Of a stretch of DNA of 64,000 bases, positions 8,611 to 17,619 are shown in pieces. Within the stretch, counting starts at the first letter, position 1. Each line of letters begins with the position of its first letter. This DNA is from Streptomyces zhaozhouensis (GTDB taxonomy: Bacteria; Actinomycetota; Actinomycetes; Streptomycetales; Streptomycetaceae): positions 62,001-126,000 of the forward strand of contig NZ_OCNE01000012.1 in NCBI RefSeq assembly GCF_900230195.1, written 5' to 3'. The notes below the pieces were generated by a model. That model saw only the letters and a list, made by a program, of their open reading frames with translations, searched no databases and was not told the DNA's origin. The position numbers were made by a program, and so were the translations under genes.

Positions 8611-11600
8611 GGCCCGTCGACCCCCGGCTGCTGCGCCACGCGGGCGCGGCCCGCCGCCTGCTGGTCGCCTCGGTGCTGCTGGGCGTGGCGGAGGCCGCAC
8701 TGCTGGTCGCCCAGGCGCTGTTGCTCGCGCGGCTGATCGCGGGCGCGGTGACCGCCGGGCAGGGGCTGGACGCCCTGGGCGGCACGCTGGGGTGGCTGGC
8801 GGCGACGGCACTGGTGCGCGGGCTCGTCGGCTATCTCAGGGACTGGCTGGCGCACCGCACGGGCGCCTCGGTCACCTCGCGGCTGCGGCTGCTGCTGCTC
8901 GACCGGGCGGCGCTGCTGGCGCCGCACGGCCTGGCGGGGCGGCCGACGGGGGAGCTGACCACGCTGGCCACCCGGGGGATCGACGCGCTGGAGGAGTACT
9001 TCGGGCGCTATCTGCCGCAGCTGGGGCTGGCGGCGGTGGTGCCGTTCGCGGTGCTGGGCTGGGTGGCGACCGAGGACTGGGTGGCCACCGGGATCATGCT
9101 GGTGACGCTGCCGCTGGTCCCGCTCTTCATGGTGCTGATCGGCTGGGCGACACAGGCCCAGACGGACCGGCGCTGGCGCCAACTGGCCCGGCTCTCGGGG
9201 CACTTCCTGGACGTGGTGGCGGGGCTGCCGACGCTGAAGGTCTTCGGCCGGGCCGGCGCGCAGGCGGAGAACATCCGCGCCATCACCGACTCCTACCGGC
9301 GGGGAACGCTGCGCACGCTGCGGATCGCGTTTCTCTCCTCGTTCGCGCTGGAGCTGCTGGCCACCCTCTCGGTGGCGCTGGTCGCGGTGAGCGTCGGGAT
9401 GCGGCTGGTCAACGGGGGGCTGGGGCTGGAGACGGCACTGGTGGTGCTGGTGCTGGCCCCCGAGGTCTATCTGCCGCTGCGGCAGGTGGGGGCCAGGTTC
9501 CACGCGGCGCAGGAGGGGTTGGCCGCGGCCGCCGAGGTCTTCGAGGTGCTGGAGACCGCCCCGCCGGCCGACGGCGGGGCACCCGTTCCGGCGCGCCCCG
9601 AACTGCGGCTGGACCGCGCGACGGTGCGGTACCCGGGGCGGTCGGACGAGGCGCTGCCGGCGACCAGCCTGCGCGTCGCGCCGGGGGAGACCGTCGCGCT
9701 GACCGGGCCCTCGGGCAGCGGCAAGTCGACGGCGCTGCGCGCGCTGCTGGGCCTGGTGCGGCCGGAGTCGGGAAGGGTGCTGGTGGGCGGGGCCGAGCTG
9801 GCCACGCTGGAGCTGGCCGCGTGGCATCGCGAGGTGGCGTGGGTGCCGCAGCGACCGCTGCTCTTCGCCGGCACCGTCGCTGAGAACGTGCGGCTGGCCC
9901 GACCGGAGGCGGGCGACGCCGAGGTCGCGGCGGCGCTCGCCGAGGCGGCGGCCGGGGAGCTGGACCCGGCGCTGCCCCTGGGGCCGGGCGGCGCCGGGCT
10001 CTCCGCCGGGCAGCGCCAGCGGGTCGCGCTCGCCAGGGCGTTTCTCGCCGACCGGCCGATCCTTCTGCTGGACGAGCCGACGGCCGCGTTGGACGGGCCG
10101 ACGGAGGCGGCGGTGGTGGCCGCGATCCGCCGCCACGCGGCGGGGCGGACAGTGGTGCTGGTCTCGCACCGGCCGGCGTTGACGGCCCTGGCCGACCGAA
10201 TGATTCACGTGAAACATCGCCCTTCCGAGACCGCGCCCCCGCCCGCGCCCCGGCCCCCGGCCGGCGAGGCCCCGGAGCCGGCCGACGCCGACGCCCCGGC
10301 CGCGCCGGCCGCGGCGGGGCCCTCGGCCGCCGAGGGCCCGGCGCTGCGCTGGGCGCGGGGGCTGGCGCGCGGCGGGCGGGTGCGGTTGGCACTGGCCATG
10401 GCGTTGGGGGCGCTGGCCATGGGCAGCGCCGTCGGGTTGATGGCCACCTCCGGGTGGCTGATCTCCCGGGCCTGGGAGCAGCCGCCGGTGCTCTATCTGT
10501 TGGTCGCGGTCACCGCGACCAGGGCCTTCGGCCTGGGGCGCGCCGCCTTCCGCTACGCGGAGCGGCTGCTCGGCCACGACGCCGTGTTGCGGCTGCTGGC
10601 CGGTCTGCGGGTCACGGTCTACCGGCGGCTGGAGCGGCTGGCACCCGCCGGGCTGGGCCGGGCGGGCCGGGGAGACCTGCTCTCCCGGGTGGTCGCCGAC
10701 GTGGACGCGCTCCAGGACTACTTCCTGCGCTGGCTGCTGCCGGTGACCGTGGCCGGCGGTGTCGGGGTCGCCTCCGTGCTCTTCACCGGCTGGCTGCTGC
10801 CCGCCGCGGGGATCGCGCTGGCCGTCGGGCTGCTGCTGGCCGGCGTCGCGGTGCCGGCGCTGACCGCCGCACTGGCCCGGCGGGCGGAGTCCCGGCTGGC
10901 GCCGGCGCGCGGGGCGCTGGCCGAACGGGTGGTCGACCTGATGACCGGCACCGACGAGCTGCTGGTGGCCGGGGCGCTGCCCCGGCGCCGCGCGGCGTTG
11001 GCCGCCGCGGACCGGGAGCTGACCGGTCTGGCCAGGCGCTCCGCCGGGGCCACCGCGCTGGCCGGCGGACTGACCGCGGTGATCACCGGGGCCACGGTCG
11101 CCGCGGCCGGCTGGGCCGGCGTGCCGGCCGTGGCCGGGGGCGAGTTGGCGGGCGTCTGGCTGGCGACGGTGGTGCTGGTCCCGCTGGCCGCCTTCGAGGC
11201 GGTGGCGGGACTGCCGGCGGCGGTGCAGCAGCGGCAGCGTTCCCGCCGCGCCGCCGAACGGGTGCGGGAGGTGCTGACCGCCCCCGAGCCGGTGCGCGAG
11301 CCCGAACGTCCGGCGCCGGCACCGGACGGCCCGTTCCCGCTGCGGCTGCGCGGACTGACCGCGCGCCATCCGGGGCGGCCGGCGCCGGCGCTGCGCGGTA
11401 TCGATCTGGAGCTGACGGCGGGCCGGCGGATCGCCGTCGTCGGTGCCTCAGGCGCCGGCAAGACGACGCTGGCCCACTGCCTGCTGCGCTTCCTCGACCC
11501 GGAGCACGGCGTCTACACCCTGGCCGGCGTGGAGGCCACCGCCCTGCGCGGGGAGACGGTCCGGCGCTGGGTCGGCCTGTGCGCGCAGGACGCCCATGTC

Positions 11601-12092
11601 TTCGACAGCACGCTCCGGGAGAACCTGCTGCTGGCCCGCCCCTCGGCGGCGGAGGCCGAGCTGCGCGCCGCGCTGGGCCGCGCCCGGCTGCTGGCCTGGG
11701 TCGACTCCCTGCCCGACGGGCTCGACACCCGGGTGGGCGAGGGCGGCGCCCGGATCTCCGGCGGGCAGCGGCAACGGCTCGCACTGGCCAGGGCGTTGCT
11801 GGCGGACTTCCCGGTGCTGGTGCTGGACGAGCCGGCCGAACACCTGGACCTGGAGACGGCCGACGCCCTCACGGACGACCTGCTGGCCGCCGCCGAGGGC
11901 CGCGCCGCCGTGCTGATCACCCACCGGCTGGCCGGCATCGACGCGGTGGACGAGGTGCTGGTGCTGGAGGCCGGCCGGGTGGTGCAGCGCGGCGCCCCCG
12001 CGGAGCTGGCCGCCGTCGACGGCCCCTACCGGGCGCTGCTCGACCGGGAGGCCGCCGCGACACGCGCGCCCGAGCCGGTGGGCGGCCGTTGA
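8607..12092 (+). CDS. cydCD: Fused CydD-CydC heterodimeric ABC exporter
   Basis: An 1161-aa fusion of the two half-transporters needed to assemble cytochrome bd by exporting thiols such as cysteine or glutathione-type reductants. The first half (about 1-525) has six TM helices, Walker A GPSGSGKST, ABC signature LSAGQRQRVALARA and Walker B ILLLDEPTAALD. The second half (about 575-1161) repeats the plan with GASGAGKTT, ISGGQRQRLALARA and VLVLDEPAEHLD. The halves are joined by a Pro/Ala-rich linker. The GTG start overlaps the cydB stop as GTGA. Separate cydD and cydC genes are usual in proteobacteria; fusion is common in Streptomyces. A near-parS sequence lies in the linker-coding DNA. Confidence 0.95.
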   Translation: MRPVDPRLLRHAGAARRLLVASVLLGVAEAALLVAQALLLARLIAGAVTAGQGLDALGGTLGWLAATALVRGLVGYLRDWLAHRTGASVTSRLRLLLLDRAALLAPHGLAGRPTGELTTLATRGIDALEEYFGRYLPQLGLAAVVPFAVLGWVATEDWVATGIMLVTLPLVPLFMVLIGWATQAQTDRRWRQLARLSGHFLDVVAGLPTLKVFGRAGAQAENIRAITDSYRRGTLRTLRIAFLSSFALELLATLSVALVAVSVGMRLVNGGLGLETALVVLVLAPEVYLPLRQVGARFHAAQEGLAAAAEVFEVLETAPPADGGAPVPARPELRLDRATVRYPGRSDEALPATSLRVAPGETVALTGPSGSGKSTALRALLGLVRPESGRVLVGGAELATLELAAWHREVAWVPQRPLLFAGTVAENVRLARPEAGDAEVAAALAEAAAGELDPALPLGPGGAGLSAGQRQRVALARAFLADRPILLLDEPTAALDGPTEAAVVAAIRRHAAGRTVVLVSHRPALTALADRMIHVKHRPSETAPPPAPRPPAGEAPEPADADAPAAPAAAGPSAAEGPALRWARGLARGGRVRLALAMALGALAMGSAVGLMATSGWLISRAWEQPPVLYLLVAVTATRAFGLGRAAFRYAERLLGHDAVLRLLAGLRVTVYRRLERLAPAGLGRAGRGDLLSRVVADVDALQDYFLRWLLPVTVAGGVGVASVLFTGWLLPAAGIALAVGLLLAGVAVPALTAALARRAESRLAPARGALAERVVDLMTGTDELLVAGALPRRRAALAAADRELTGLARRSAGATALAGGLTAVITGATVAAAGWAGVPAVAGGELAGVWLATVVLVPLAAFEAVAGLPAAVQQRQRSRRAAERVREVLTAPEPVREPERPAPAPDGPFPLRLRGLTARHPGRPAPALRGIDLELTAGRRIAVVGASGAGKTTLAHCLLRFLDPEHGVYTLAGVEATALRGETVRRWVGLCAQDAHVFDSTLRENLLLARPSAAEAELRAALGRARLLAWVDSLPDGLDTRVGEGGARISGGQRQRLALARALLADFPVLVLDEPAEHLDLETADALTDDLLAAAEGRAAVLITHRLAGIDAVDEVLVLEAGRVVQRGAPAELAAVDGPYRALLDREAAATRAPEPVGGR
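10202..10215. other. parS-like site with one mismatch inside cydCD
   Basis: GATTCACGTGAAAC differs from the 14-bp parS core GTTTCACGTGAAAC at one position. It lies in the codons just before the CydD/CydC linker and encodes IHVK. Confidence 0.5.
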
Positions 12093-12147
12093 CCTTCGCC
12101 CGGCGACGGCGCCGTGGACCCCGCCGCACCGCTCCCGACTTTCGCGG

Positions 12148-13710
12148 ATGAAACGGACTCCTTACGCTGCTGTCATGCGGCAGGTGGCGGAGCCGCTGAG
12201 GGCCCTGGCCGTCCTCGGCGGTGACAACGAGCCAGACGCCGTGCCGGCCCGGGCAGTCCGGGCCGCCGCGGAGGCGACCGGCGCTGGCCACGCCGCCCTC
12301 GCCGTGCTCAGCGACGACGGGGAGCGCATCGACCGGCTGCTCACCCACGGCGAGGCGCCCGTGCACGACCCCGAGCCGCTGCTGCACGCGCTGCTCGACG
12401 GCCGGGGCGCCCGTCCCTCGCCCGACACCACGCTCTGGGCGCCCGTGCTGGTGCACGGGGCGAAGTCCGGCGCGCTGTGGCTGACCGACCCGCCGGACGG
12501 GGCGTTCACCGAGGCCGACCGCGCGCTGGTGCGGGTGCTCGCCGCCCACGCCGGCCTCGCGGTCGGCAACGCCAGGCTCCACGAGGCGGTCCGCCAGCAG
12601 GCCCGCTGGCTGGACGGCAGCCTGGAGCTGTCCACCTCGCTGCTCTCCGCAGAGCCGGAGGACAACGCCCTGGCCGTCGTCGCCGAGCAGGCCAGACGGC
12701 TGGCCAGGGCGGCGGTCGGCGCGGTGCTCGAACCGAACGGCGAGGACGGCCTGACCGTCGTCGCCGTCTGCGCCGACGACCCCGGCGGACTGCTGGGGTC
12801 CACGGTCCCCGCCGACTCCCCCGCGTTGCGGCAGGTCCTCACCGGCGACCCGGTCTTCCGCGACCGCCCCACCCCCGACGCCGCCCCGCTGCTGGGCCTG
12901 GGCTCCCCGGACGGCCCCCACATGCTGCTGCCGCTGACCAGCGACGACACCACGCTGGGCGTGCTCTCGCTGGCCAGGACCCCGGACGCGCCCCCCTACT
13001 CGGTGCCGGAACGCGCCAACGCCACCCAGTTCGCCCAACAGGCCGCTCTCGCCCTGCTGTTGACGCGGGCACGCCGCGACAGGGAGCTGCTTGCGGTACT
13101 GGAGGACCGCGACCGGATCGCCCGCGACCTGCACGACCTGGTGATCCAACGGCTCTTCGCCGTCGGCCTGATCATGGAGGGCGCGCGCCGGGTCACCTCG
13201 TCCCAGGACGTACGGGACCGGGTCGACCAGGCGACCACCGAGCTGGACGCCACCGTGCAGGAGATCCGCACCGCGATCTTCTCGCTCCAGCAGCACCCGG
13301 AGGACGCGCCCACCGGGCTGCGCACCCGGGTGCTGCGCGAGACGGGCGCGGCGGCCCAGCTGCTGGGCTTCCGGCCGGCCGTCTCGTTCGTCGGACCCGT
13401 CGACTCGGTGATCGAGGAGGGCGTCGCCCGCAACCTGCTGGCCGCGCTCCGCGAGGGCCTGTCCAACGCGGCCCGCCACGCGAACGCGTCCCGCGTCGAG
13501 GTGACCGTCAACGCGCGCGCCCACGGGGACGACGGCCAGGACGCGGTGCGGCTGACCGTCGCGGACGACGGCGTCGGGATGAACGCCGGCGGCCGGCGCA
13601 GCGGGCTGCGGAACCTGGCCAGAAGGGCGGAGTCCCTCGGCGGCACGGCCACGGTGGGAGCCGGCATCGGCGGCTCCGGCACGACGCTGACCTGGCAGAC
13701 CCCTCGCTGA
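12148..13710 (+). CDS. GAF-domain sensor histidine kinase (NarL/DevS type), orphan
   Basis: A 520-aa kinase with no obvious TM helices. Two GAF-like segments occupy roughly residues 15-150 and 165-310. The HisKA_3 dimerisation box is RDRIARDLHDLVIQRLFAVG, with the phospho-accepting His at about residue 329. The ATP-binding domain shows EGLSNAARHANASRVEV, VADDGVGMN and SGLRNLARRAESLGGT. No response regulator is adjacent, so its partner is elsewhere. The position directly after cydCD suggests a redox or oxygen input, but this is inference. The start is ambiguous between 12148 and 12175; neither has a good ribosome site. Its stop codon lies in the first unit of a 52-bp tandem duplication. Confidence 0.88.
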   Translation: MKRTPYAAVMRQVAEPLRALAVLGGDNEPDAVPARAVRAAAEATGAGHAALAVLSDDGERIDRLLTHGEAPVHDPEPLLHALLDGRGARPSPDTTLWAPVLVHGAKSGALWLTDPPDGAFTEADRALVRVLAAHAGLAVGNARLHEAVRQQARWLDGSLELSTSLLSAEPEDNALAVVAEQARRLARAAVGAVLEPNGEDGLTVVAVCADDPGGLLGSTVPADSPALRQVLTGDPVFRDRPTPDAAPLLGLGSPDGPHMLLPLTSDDTTLGVLSLARTPDAPPYSVPERANATQFAQQAALALLLTRARRDRELLAVLEDRDRIARDLHDLVIQRLFAVGLIMEGARRVTSSQDVRDRVDQATTELDATVQEIRTAIFSLQQHPEDAPTGLRTRVLRETGAAAQLLGFRPAVSFVGPVDSVIEEGVARNLLAALREGLSNAARHANASRVEVTVNARAHGDDGQDAVRLTVADDGVGMNAGGRRSGLRNLARRAESLGGTATVGAGIGGSGTTLTWQTPR

Positions 13711-13812
13711 CCCCCTCCGGGGGTTCGCCGGAACGACCACCGTCACGGTCGGCCCCGACGGACCCCCTCCGGGGATTCGCCGGAACGACCACCGTCACGG
13801 TCGGCCCCGACC
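13709..13812. repeat. 52-bp tandem duplication across the kinase stop codon
   Basis: Units at 13709-13760 and 13761-13812 are near-identical (one internal difference near position 24 and one at the end). Unit 1 begins inside the sensor-kinase TGA. Each unit holds the small dyad ACCGT-C-ACGGT. The duplication looks recent, because there has been almost no divergence. Confidence 0.9.
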
Positions 13813-13927
13813 GTCGTCGTCCGCACCCCGCCACCCACGCACCGCGGGCGAGGACGACCGCCCACCCGGGCCGGCAAGCGCCCAAAGTCGGCCAACCCCC
13901 GCCATCCCACCGAGGACGACCGCCCGG

Positions 13928-15082
13928 CTAACCGACGCCGCGACGCTGTCGCGCGCGCTTCGCCGGCAGGCACCCCAGTGCCGTGTAGACCGCGAGGCAC
14001 TCGCCGGCCGCCCGTTCCGCCGAGCCGGCGGCGCGCATGTGGTGGCGGGCCGCACGGCCCAACGCCGCGCGCAGCTCCGCGTCGACCAGCAGCGCCTCGA
14101 TCGCGCGGGCCAGCGCCGCCGGTTCGCCCGGCGGCACCAGGCAGTGGGCCGCCTGCCCCGGCGGCAGCAGCTCGCCCGCGCCGCCCACGTCGGTGACCAC
14201 CGCCGGGCGTCCCACCGCCATCGCCTCCAGCGGCGCCAGCCCGGCGCCGCCGGCCCGGGTCGGCGAGACCACCAGGTCGGCGGCGACGAACCACGGCGCC
14301 GCGTCCTCGGTGTGACCGGTGAAGAGGACCTCGGGCCCGGCCGCCCGGCGCAGCGCCGCCCGTTCCGGCCCGTCGCCCACCACCACGAGCCGCGCCTCCG
14401 GCACCCGGGCCCGCACCCGGGGCCAGGCCCGCAGCAGCACGTCCCGGCCGCGCGCCGGCGTGAGCCGCCCGACGCACACCACCAGCGGCGCCCGCTGCGG
14501 CAGCCCGTGCACGGCGGCCAGGGCCGCCCGCGACTGGCGGCGGGCCACCTGGTCGCCTGCCGGAAGCCGTTCCGGGTCGACGCCGGTCCGCACGACCGAC
14601 ATCGGCGCGGTGAGGCCGGCCCGTTCGCCGGCCACGCGCTGCTGGTCGCTGGCGCAGAGCACCCCGTGCGTCCAGGCGGCGGCCCGGCGCTCCCAGCGAC
14701 GGGCCAGCGGCGCGCCGACTCCGCCCGCCGACTCGAACGACCAGGCATGGGGCTGGAAGACGGTGGGCAGCCGCCCGCGCAACGCCAGCCGGCCGGCCAA
14801 CCCGGCCTTGGTGCCGTGCAGATGGACCACGTCGGGTGCGGCCCGCCGCAGCGCGCGGCCGGCGCAGTAGACCTCCCAGGGCAGGTTCCCCGTCGGGCCG
14901 CGTTCCGCGAGCCACAGCCCCACCCGGGCACCGGCCGCGCCGGCCTCCCGGGCGAGCGTTCCGCCGGTGGGGCAGAGCACCACGGGGCGCATCCCCGCGA
15001 GCCGCTGCGCGCGCACGAGGTCGGCGACGACCCGGGCCGCCCCGCCGTTCGTCGGCTGCACCAGGTGCGCGACGGTCAGCAC
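13928..15082 (-). CDS. GT4-type glycosyltransferase
   Basis: A 384-aa GT-B fold enzyme resembling RfaB/MshA-like family 4 transferases. The N-terminal half begins VAHLVQPTNGGAARVVADLV with the Gly-rich acceptor-side loop and contains VVHLHGTKAGLAGRL. The C-terminal half carries VVCVGRLTPARGRDVLLRAW, LVVVGDGPERAAL and the donor-binding SPTRAGGAGLAPLEAMAVGRPAVV, where the usual E-x7-E motif is partly degenerate. Donor and acceptor cannot be told. The start codon is GTG. No other polysaccharide gene is next to it. It is divergent from the secreted lyase and lies in the accessory-looking segment. Confidence 0.8.
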   Translation of the reverse strand: MLTVAHLVQPTNGGAARVVADLVRAQRLAGMRPVVLCPTGGTLAREAGAAGARVGLWLAERGPTGNLPWEVYCAGRALRRAAPDVVHLHGTKAGLAGRLALRGRLPTVFQPHAWSFESAGGVGAPLARRWERRAAAWTHGVLCASDQQRVAGERAGLTAPMSVVRTGVDPERLPAGDQVARRQSRAALAAVHGLPQRAPLVVCVGRLTPARGRDVLLRAWPRVRARVPEARLVVVGDGPERAALRRAAGPEVLFTGHTEDAAPWFVAADLVVSPTRAGGAGLAPLEAMAVGRPAVVTDVGGAGELLPPGQAAHCLVPPGEPAALARAIEALLVDAELRAALGRAARHHMRAAGSAERAAGECLAVYTALGCLPAKRARQRRGVG

Positions 15083-15191
15083 GCGCGCCCCGGAGCCCGC
15101 TCTTCACACCCCATGACGAAGCCTCCACGCTCGGTAACCATCAGGCGGTGAGCAACCCTGACAGAAACCCATGGGGAAATCACGAGAACGC

Positions 15192-15210
15192 GCAGAAAAC
15201 AAGCAGAAAA
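15192..15210. repeat. GCAGAAAA direct repeat in a divergent promoter region
   Basis: GCAGAAAA at 15192-15199 and 15203-15210, one helical turn apart, in the unusually A-rich part of the region between the glycosyltransferase (start 15082) and the lyase (start 15356). It could be a regulator half-site pair; no family assignment is possible. Confidence 0.25.
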
Positions 15211-15355
15211 GGCCATTCTGCGATGACCAGACCGGTTATCCCCCGAACGGCTCGCGCGGGGCCGCGCCCCGCCGTTCCGTCCGGGACCCCTCCCCGCGTG
15301 CCCTCCCTAGCATCGCGCCTCGACAGCACCCACCGCAGCAGGAGGAGGACTCTCC

Positions 15356-17290
15356 GTGAGGAAGAAACGCCCCGCCAGGGCCGTGCGCCGACGAGGCGGG
15401 CCACTGGCGCTCACCGCCCTCGCGGCGATGGCCGCCACGCTGGTCGTGCCGACGACGGCGTGGGCGGCCGAGGAGAACATCACCCCGGACGCCGATGCCG
15501 TGACGGCCAGCACGAGCGATGAGAACGGTCCCGGGAACGCCGTCGACGGCGACCTGACCACCCGGTGGTCCGGTGAGGGGGACGGTGCCTGGCTGCGGCT
15601 CGACCTCGGCTCCACGGCGACGGTCAGCGAGGTCAAGCTCGCCGTTCACCAGGGCGCCGACCGGCGCAACGTCTTCGAGCTCCAGTACTGGGACGGCTCC
15701 GGCTGGGTGACCGTCCACGAGGGGGAGACCAGCGGCACCGGCACGGGCCTGGAGTCGTTCACCTTCGACCCGGTCGAGACCTCCCGGATGCGCTACCTCG
15801 GGCACGGCTACGAGGGGGACGGCGAAGGCGACTGGAACAGCCTCACCGAGGTCGAGGTCTGGGGCACGCCGGGCGAGGACGACGACGGCGGCGGCGGCGC
15901 CGAACTGCCCTCCCGGGTCCTCGACCTGAGTGACTGGAAGGTGACGCTGCCGACCGGGGACGACGGGGACCCGACCGAGATCTACCAGCCTGAACTGGAC
16001 GAGTTCGCCCACGACCCGTACTTCCGGGTCGGCGACTCGGGGGACACCGTGCGCTTCCGTGCCCCCGTCAACGGCGTGACCACCGGCGGCTCCAGCTATC
16101 CGCGTTCCGAGCTGCGGGAGATGGAACCCGGCGGTGGCGACGAGATCGAGTGGTCCTCGACCTCCGGTACCCACACCATGACGGTGAGGGAGGCGTTCAC
16201 CCATCTCCCCGAGGAACGGCCGCACGTCGTCGGGGCCCAGATCCACGGCGGCGACGACGACGTCACCGTCATCCGCCTGGAGGGCTCCGAACTCTGGATC
16301 ACCGAGGGCGACACCCGGCACCACCACCTGATCACCGACGACTACGAGCTGGGCACCGTCTTCGAGGTGTCGTACGTGGTCAGCGACGGCGAGATCGAGG
16401 TGTACTACAACGGAGAGCTGGAGACCACGCTCGACCACTCCGACTCCACCAACTACTTCAAGGCGGGCGCCTACACCCAGGCCAACTGTGGCAACTCCTC
16501 GCCCTGCGACGAGGACAACTACGGCGAGGTCGAGATCCACGAGCTGACCGTCACCCACCAGGACGAGGACCAGTCGGGCGACGGGACCGAGGCCGCCGTG
16601 CGCCACGGCTGGGGAACCCCGCTGCCGGTCTCCGACGAGTTCGACTACGAGGGCCCGGTCGATCCCGAGCGCTGGGCCGTGCCCTCCGGCGAGTTCGGCG
16701 GCACCGAGGGCTGCTGGGAGGGTCACGCGGGCAACGGCCGCCGCTGCGCCAAGAACAGCGTGGTCGAGGACGGCGTCCTGACGATCACCGGCGAGGAGAA
16801 CGGCGACACCGGGTGGCTGCGGCAGCGGTACGACGCCCAGTACGGCCGCTGGGAGATCCGTTCCCGGTCCCGCAACACCGGCCCCGAGGGCGGGCTGTAC
16901 CACCCGCTCCACCTCATCTGGCCCACCTCTGAGGAGCGGCTGGAGGACGGCGAGTACGACTGGGTCGAGTACACCGACCCGGACGCCGACTGCGTCTCGG
17001 CGTGGATGCACTACCCGGACAGCCCCTCGGACGAGAAGGAGCACTTCGAGCACTGCCCGGTGGACATGACCGAGTGGCACAACTTCGCCTTCGAGTGGAC
17101 GCCCGACGAGGTGGTGGGATACGTCGACGGTGAGGAGTGGTTCCGCATGGCGGACGGCGCGGACTCCTCCCGCGGCGACATCCAGGACATGCCGTCGGGA
17201 CACCTGAACATCCAGCTCGACAACTTCACCGGCGAGTCCGGCCTGCGGCCCGCCGAGTTCGAGGTGGGCTGGGTGCGCGTCTACGAGTGA
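15356..17290 (+). CDS. Secreted CBM32 + PL7 alginate lyase + GH16-like protein
   Basis: A 644-aa exported polysaccharide-degrading enzyme. Residues 1-37 form a signal peptide (RRR, hydrophobic core, AWA cleavage). About 39-170 is a discoidin/CBM32-like sugar-binding domain (AVDGDLTTRWSG, LRLDLGSTATVSEVKL). About 183-402 matches alginate lyase family PL7: YPRSELREM at 248-256 with the catalytic-site Arg and Glu, QIH at 295-297, and YFKAGAYTQ at 367-375 with the catalytic Tyr region. About 412-644 resembles GH16 beta-glucanases: SDEFDY, the RYDAQYGRWEIRSRS strand, and an E-x-D-x-x-E motif at 533-538. Two catalytic modules of different classes in one chain is unusual. The GTG start follows AGGAGGAGG. 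A strong terminator follows. Confidence 0.88.
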   Translation: MRKKRPARAVRRRGGPLALTALAAMAATLVVPTTAWAAEENITPDADAVTASTSDENGPGNAVDGDLTTRWSGEGDGAWLRLDLGSTATVSEVKLAVHQGADRRNVFELQYWDGSGWVTVHEGETSGTGTGLESFTFDPVETSRMRYLGHGYEGDGEGDWNSLTEVEVWGTPGEDDDGGGGAELPSRVLDLSDWKVTLPTGDDGDPTEIYQPELDEFAHDPYFRVGDSGDTVRFRAPVNGVTTGGSSYPRSELREMEPGGGDEIEWSSTSGTHTMTVREAFTHLPEERPHVVGAQIHGGDDDVTVIRLEGSELWITEGDTRHHHLITDDYELGTVFEVSYVVSDGEIEVYYNGELETTLDHSDSTNYFKAGAYTQANCGNSSPCDEDNYGEVEIHELTVTHQDEDQSGDGTEAAVRHGWGTPLPVSDEFDYEGPVDPERWAVPSGEFGGTEGCWEGHAGNGRRCAKNSVVEDGVLTITGEENGDTGWLRQRYDAQYGRWEIRSRSRNTGPEGGLYHPLHLIWPTSEERLEDGEYDWVEYTDPDADCVSAWMHYPDSPSDEKEHFEHCPVDMTEWHNFAFEWTPDEVVGYVDGEEWFRMADGADSSRGDIQDMPSGHLNIQLDNFTGESGLRPAEFEVGWVRVYE

Positions 17291-17516
17291 GCGGACCGCC
17301 CGCCCCGGCAGGGCCGGGGCGGGCGGGGCCGCCGCGCCGGCCCTGCCACGTCGCGCCGGCGCCGGCCAGGTGAGGTGGCGCGGCGTCCAGCCGGTCGGAG
17401 CGCCCGGCCAGGACACCGGGGCCGAACGGGGCGTGGAGTCCGTGCCCGGAGAACGCCACCCAGGCCACATCCCAGCCGGCGGGCGGCGCGGGACGGACCA
17501 CGGTGTTCGCGGACAT
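17226..17516 (-). pseudogene. Possible truncated or decayed small ORF (96 aa)
   Basis: An ATG at 17516 (minus) follows GCAGGAG at good spacing and reads MSANTVVRPAPPAGWDVAWVAFSGHGLHAPFGPG. The frame then becomes Arg/Pro/Gly-rich, runs through the terminator of the lyase gene and ends inside the lyase coding region. The first 60 or so codons may be the start of a gene whose remainder was lost. It is not recognised and could be chance. Confidence 0.25.
17296..17326 (+). terminator. Terminator of the lyase gene
   Basis: A perfect 14-bp GC-rich stem (17296-17309 with 17313-17326) with a 3-base loop, starting 6 bases after the stop codon. No U-tract follows, as is usual in Streptomyces. Confidence 0.8.
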
Positions 17517-17619
17517 GGGTGTCTCCTGCGGGGCTCGGCGGTGGGGGTCACGGCGCGCCAGGTCAAGGCGCCGCAAGCGCGGGTGTGACGCTTTTCATCA
17601 TCGCGCTCGTGATGCCCCC

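Noticed and set aside
5425..8811. A 1128-codon open frame on the minus strand over hisC-cydA-cydB
   Set aside because: It is antisense to clear coding genes. Its protein is Arg/Gly/His/Gln-rich low complexity without domains, a usual effect of high third-position GC.
8526..11369. A 947-codon minus-strand frame over cydCD
   Set aside because: Shadow of cydCD; no motif, composition typical of antisense frames.
15236..17566. A 776-codon minus-strand frame over the lyase
   Set aside because: Antisense to a gene with signal peptide and catalytic motifs; no domain of its own.
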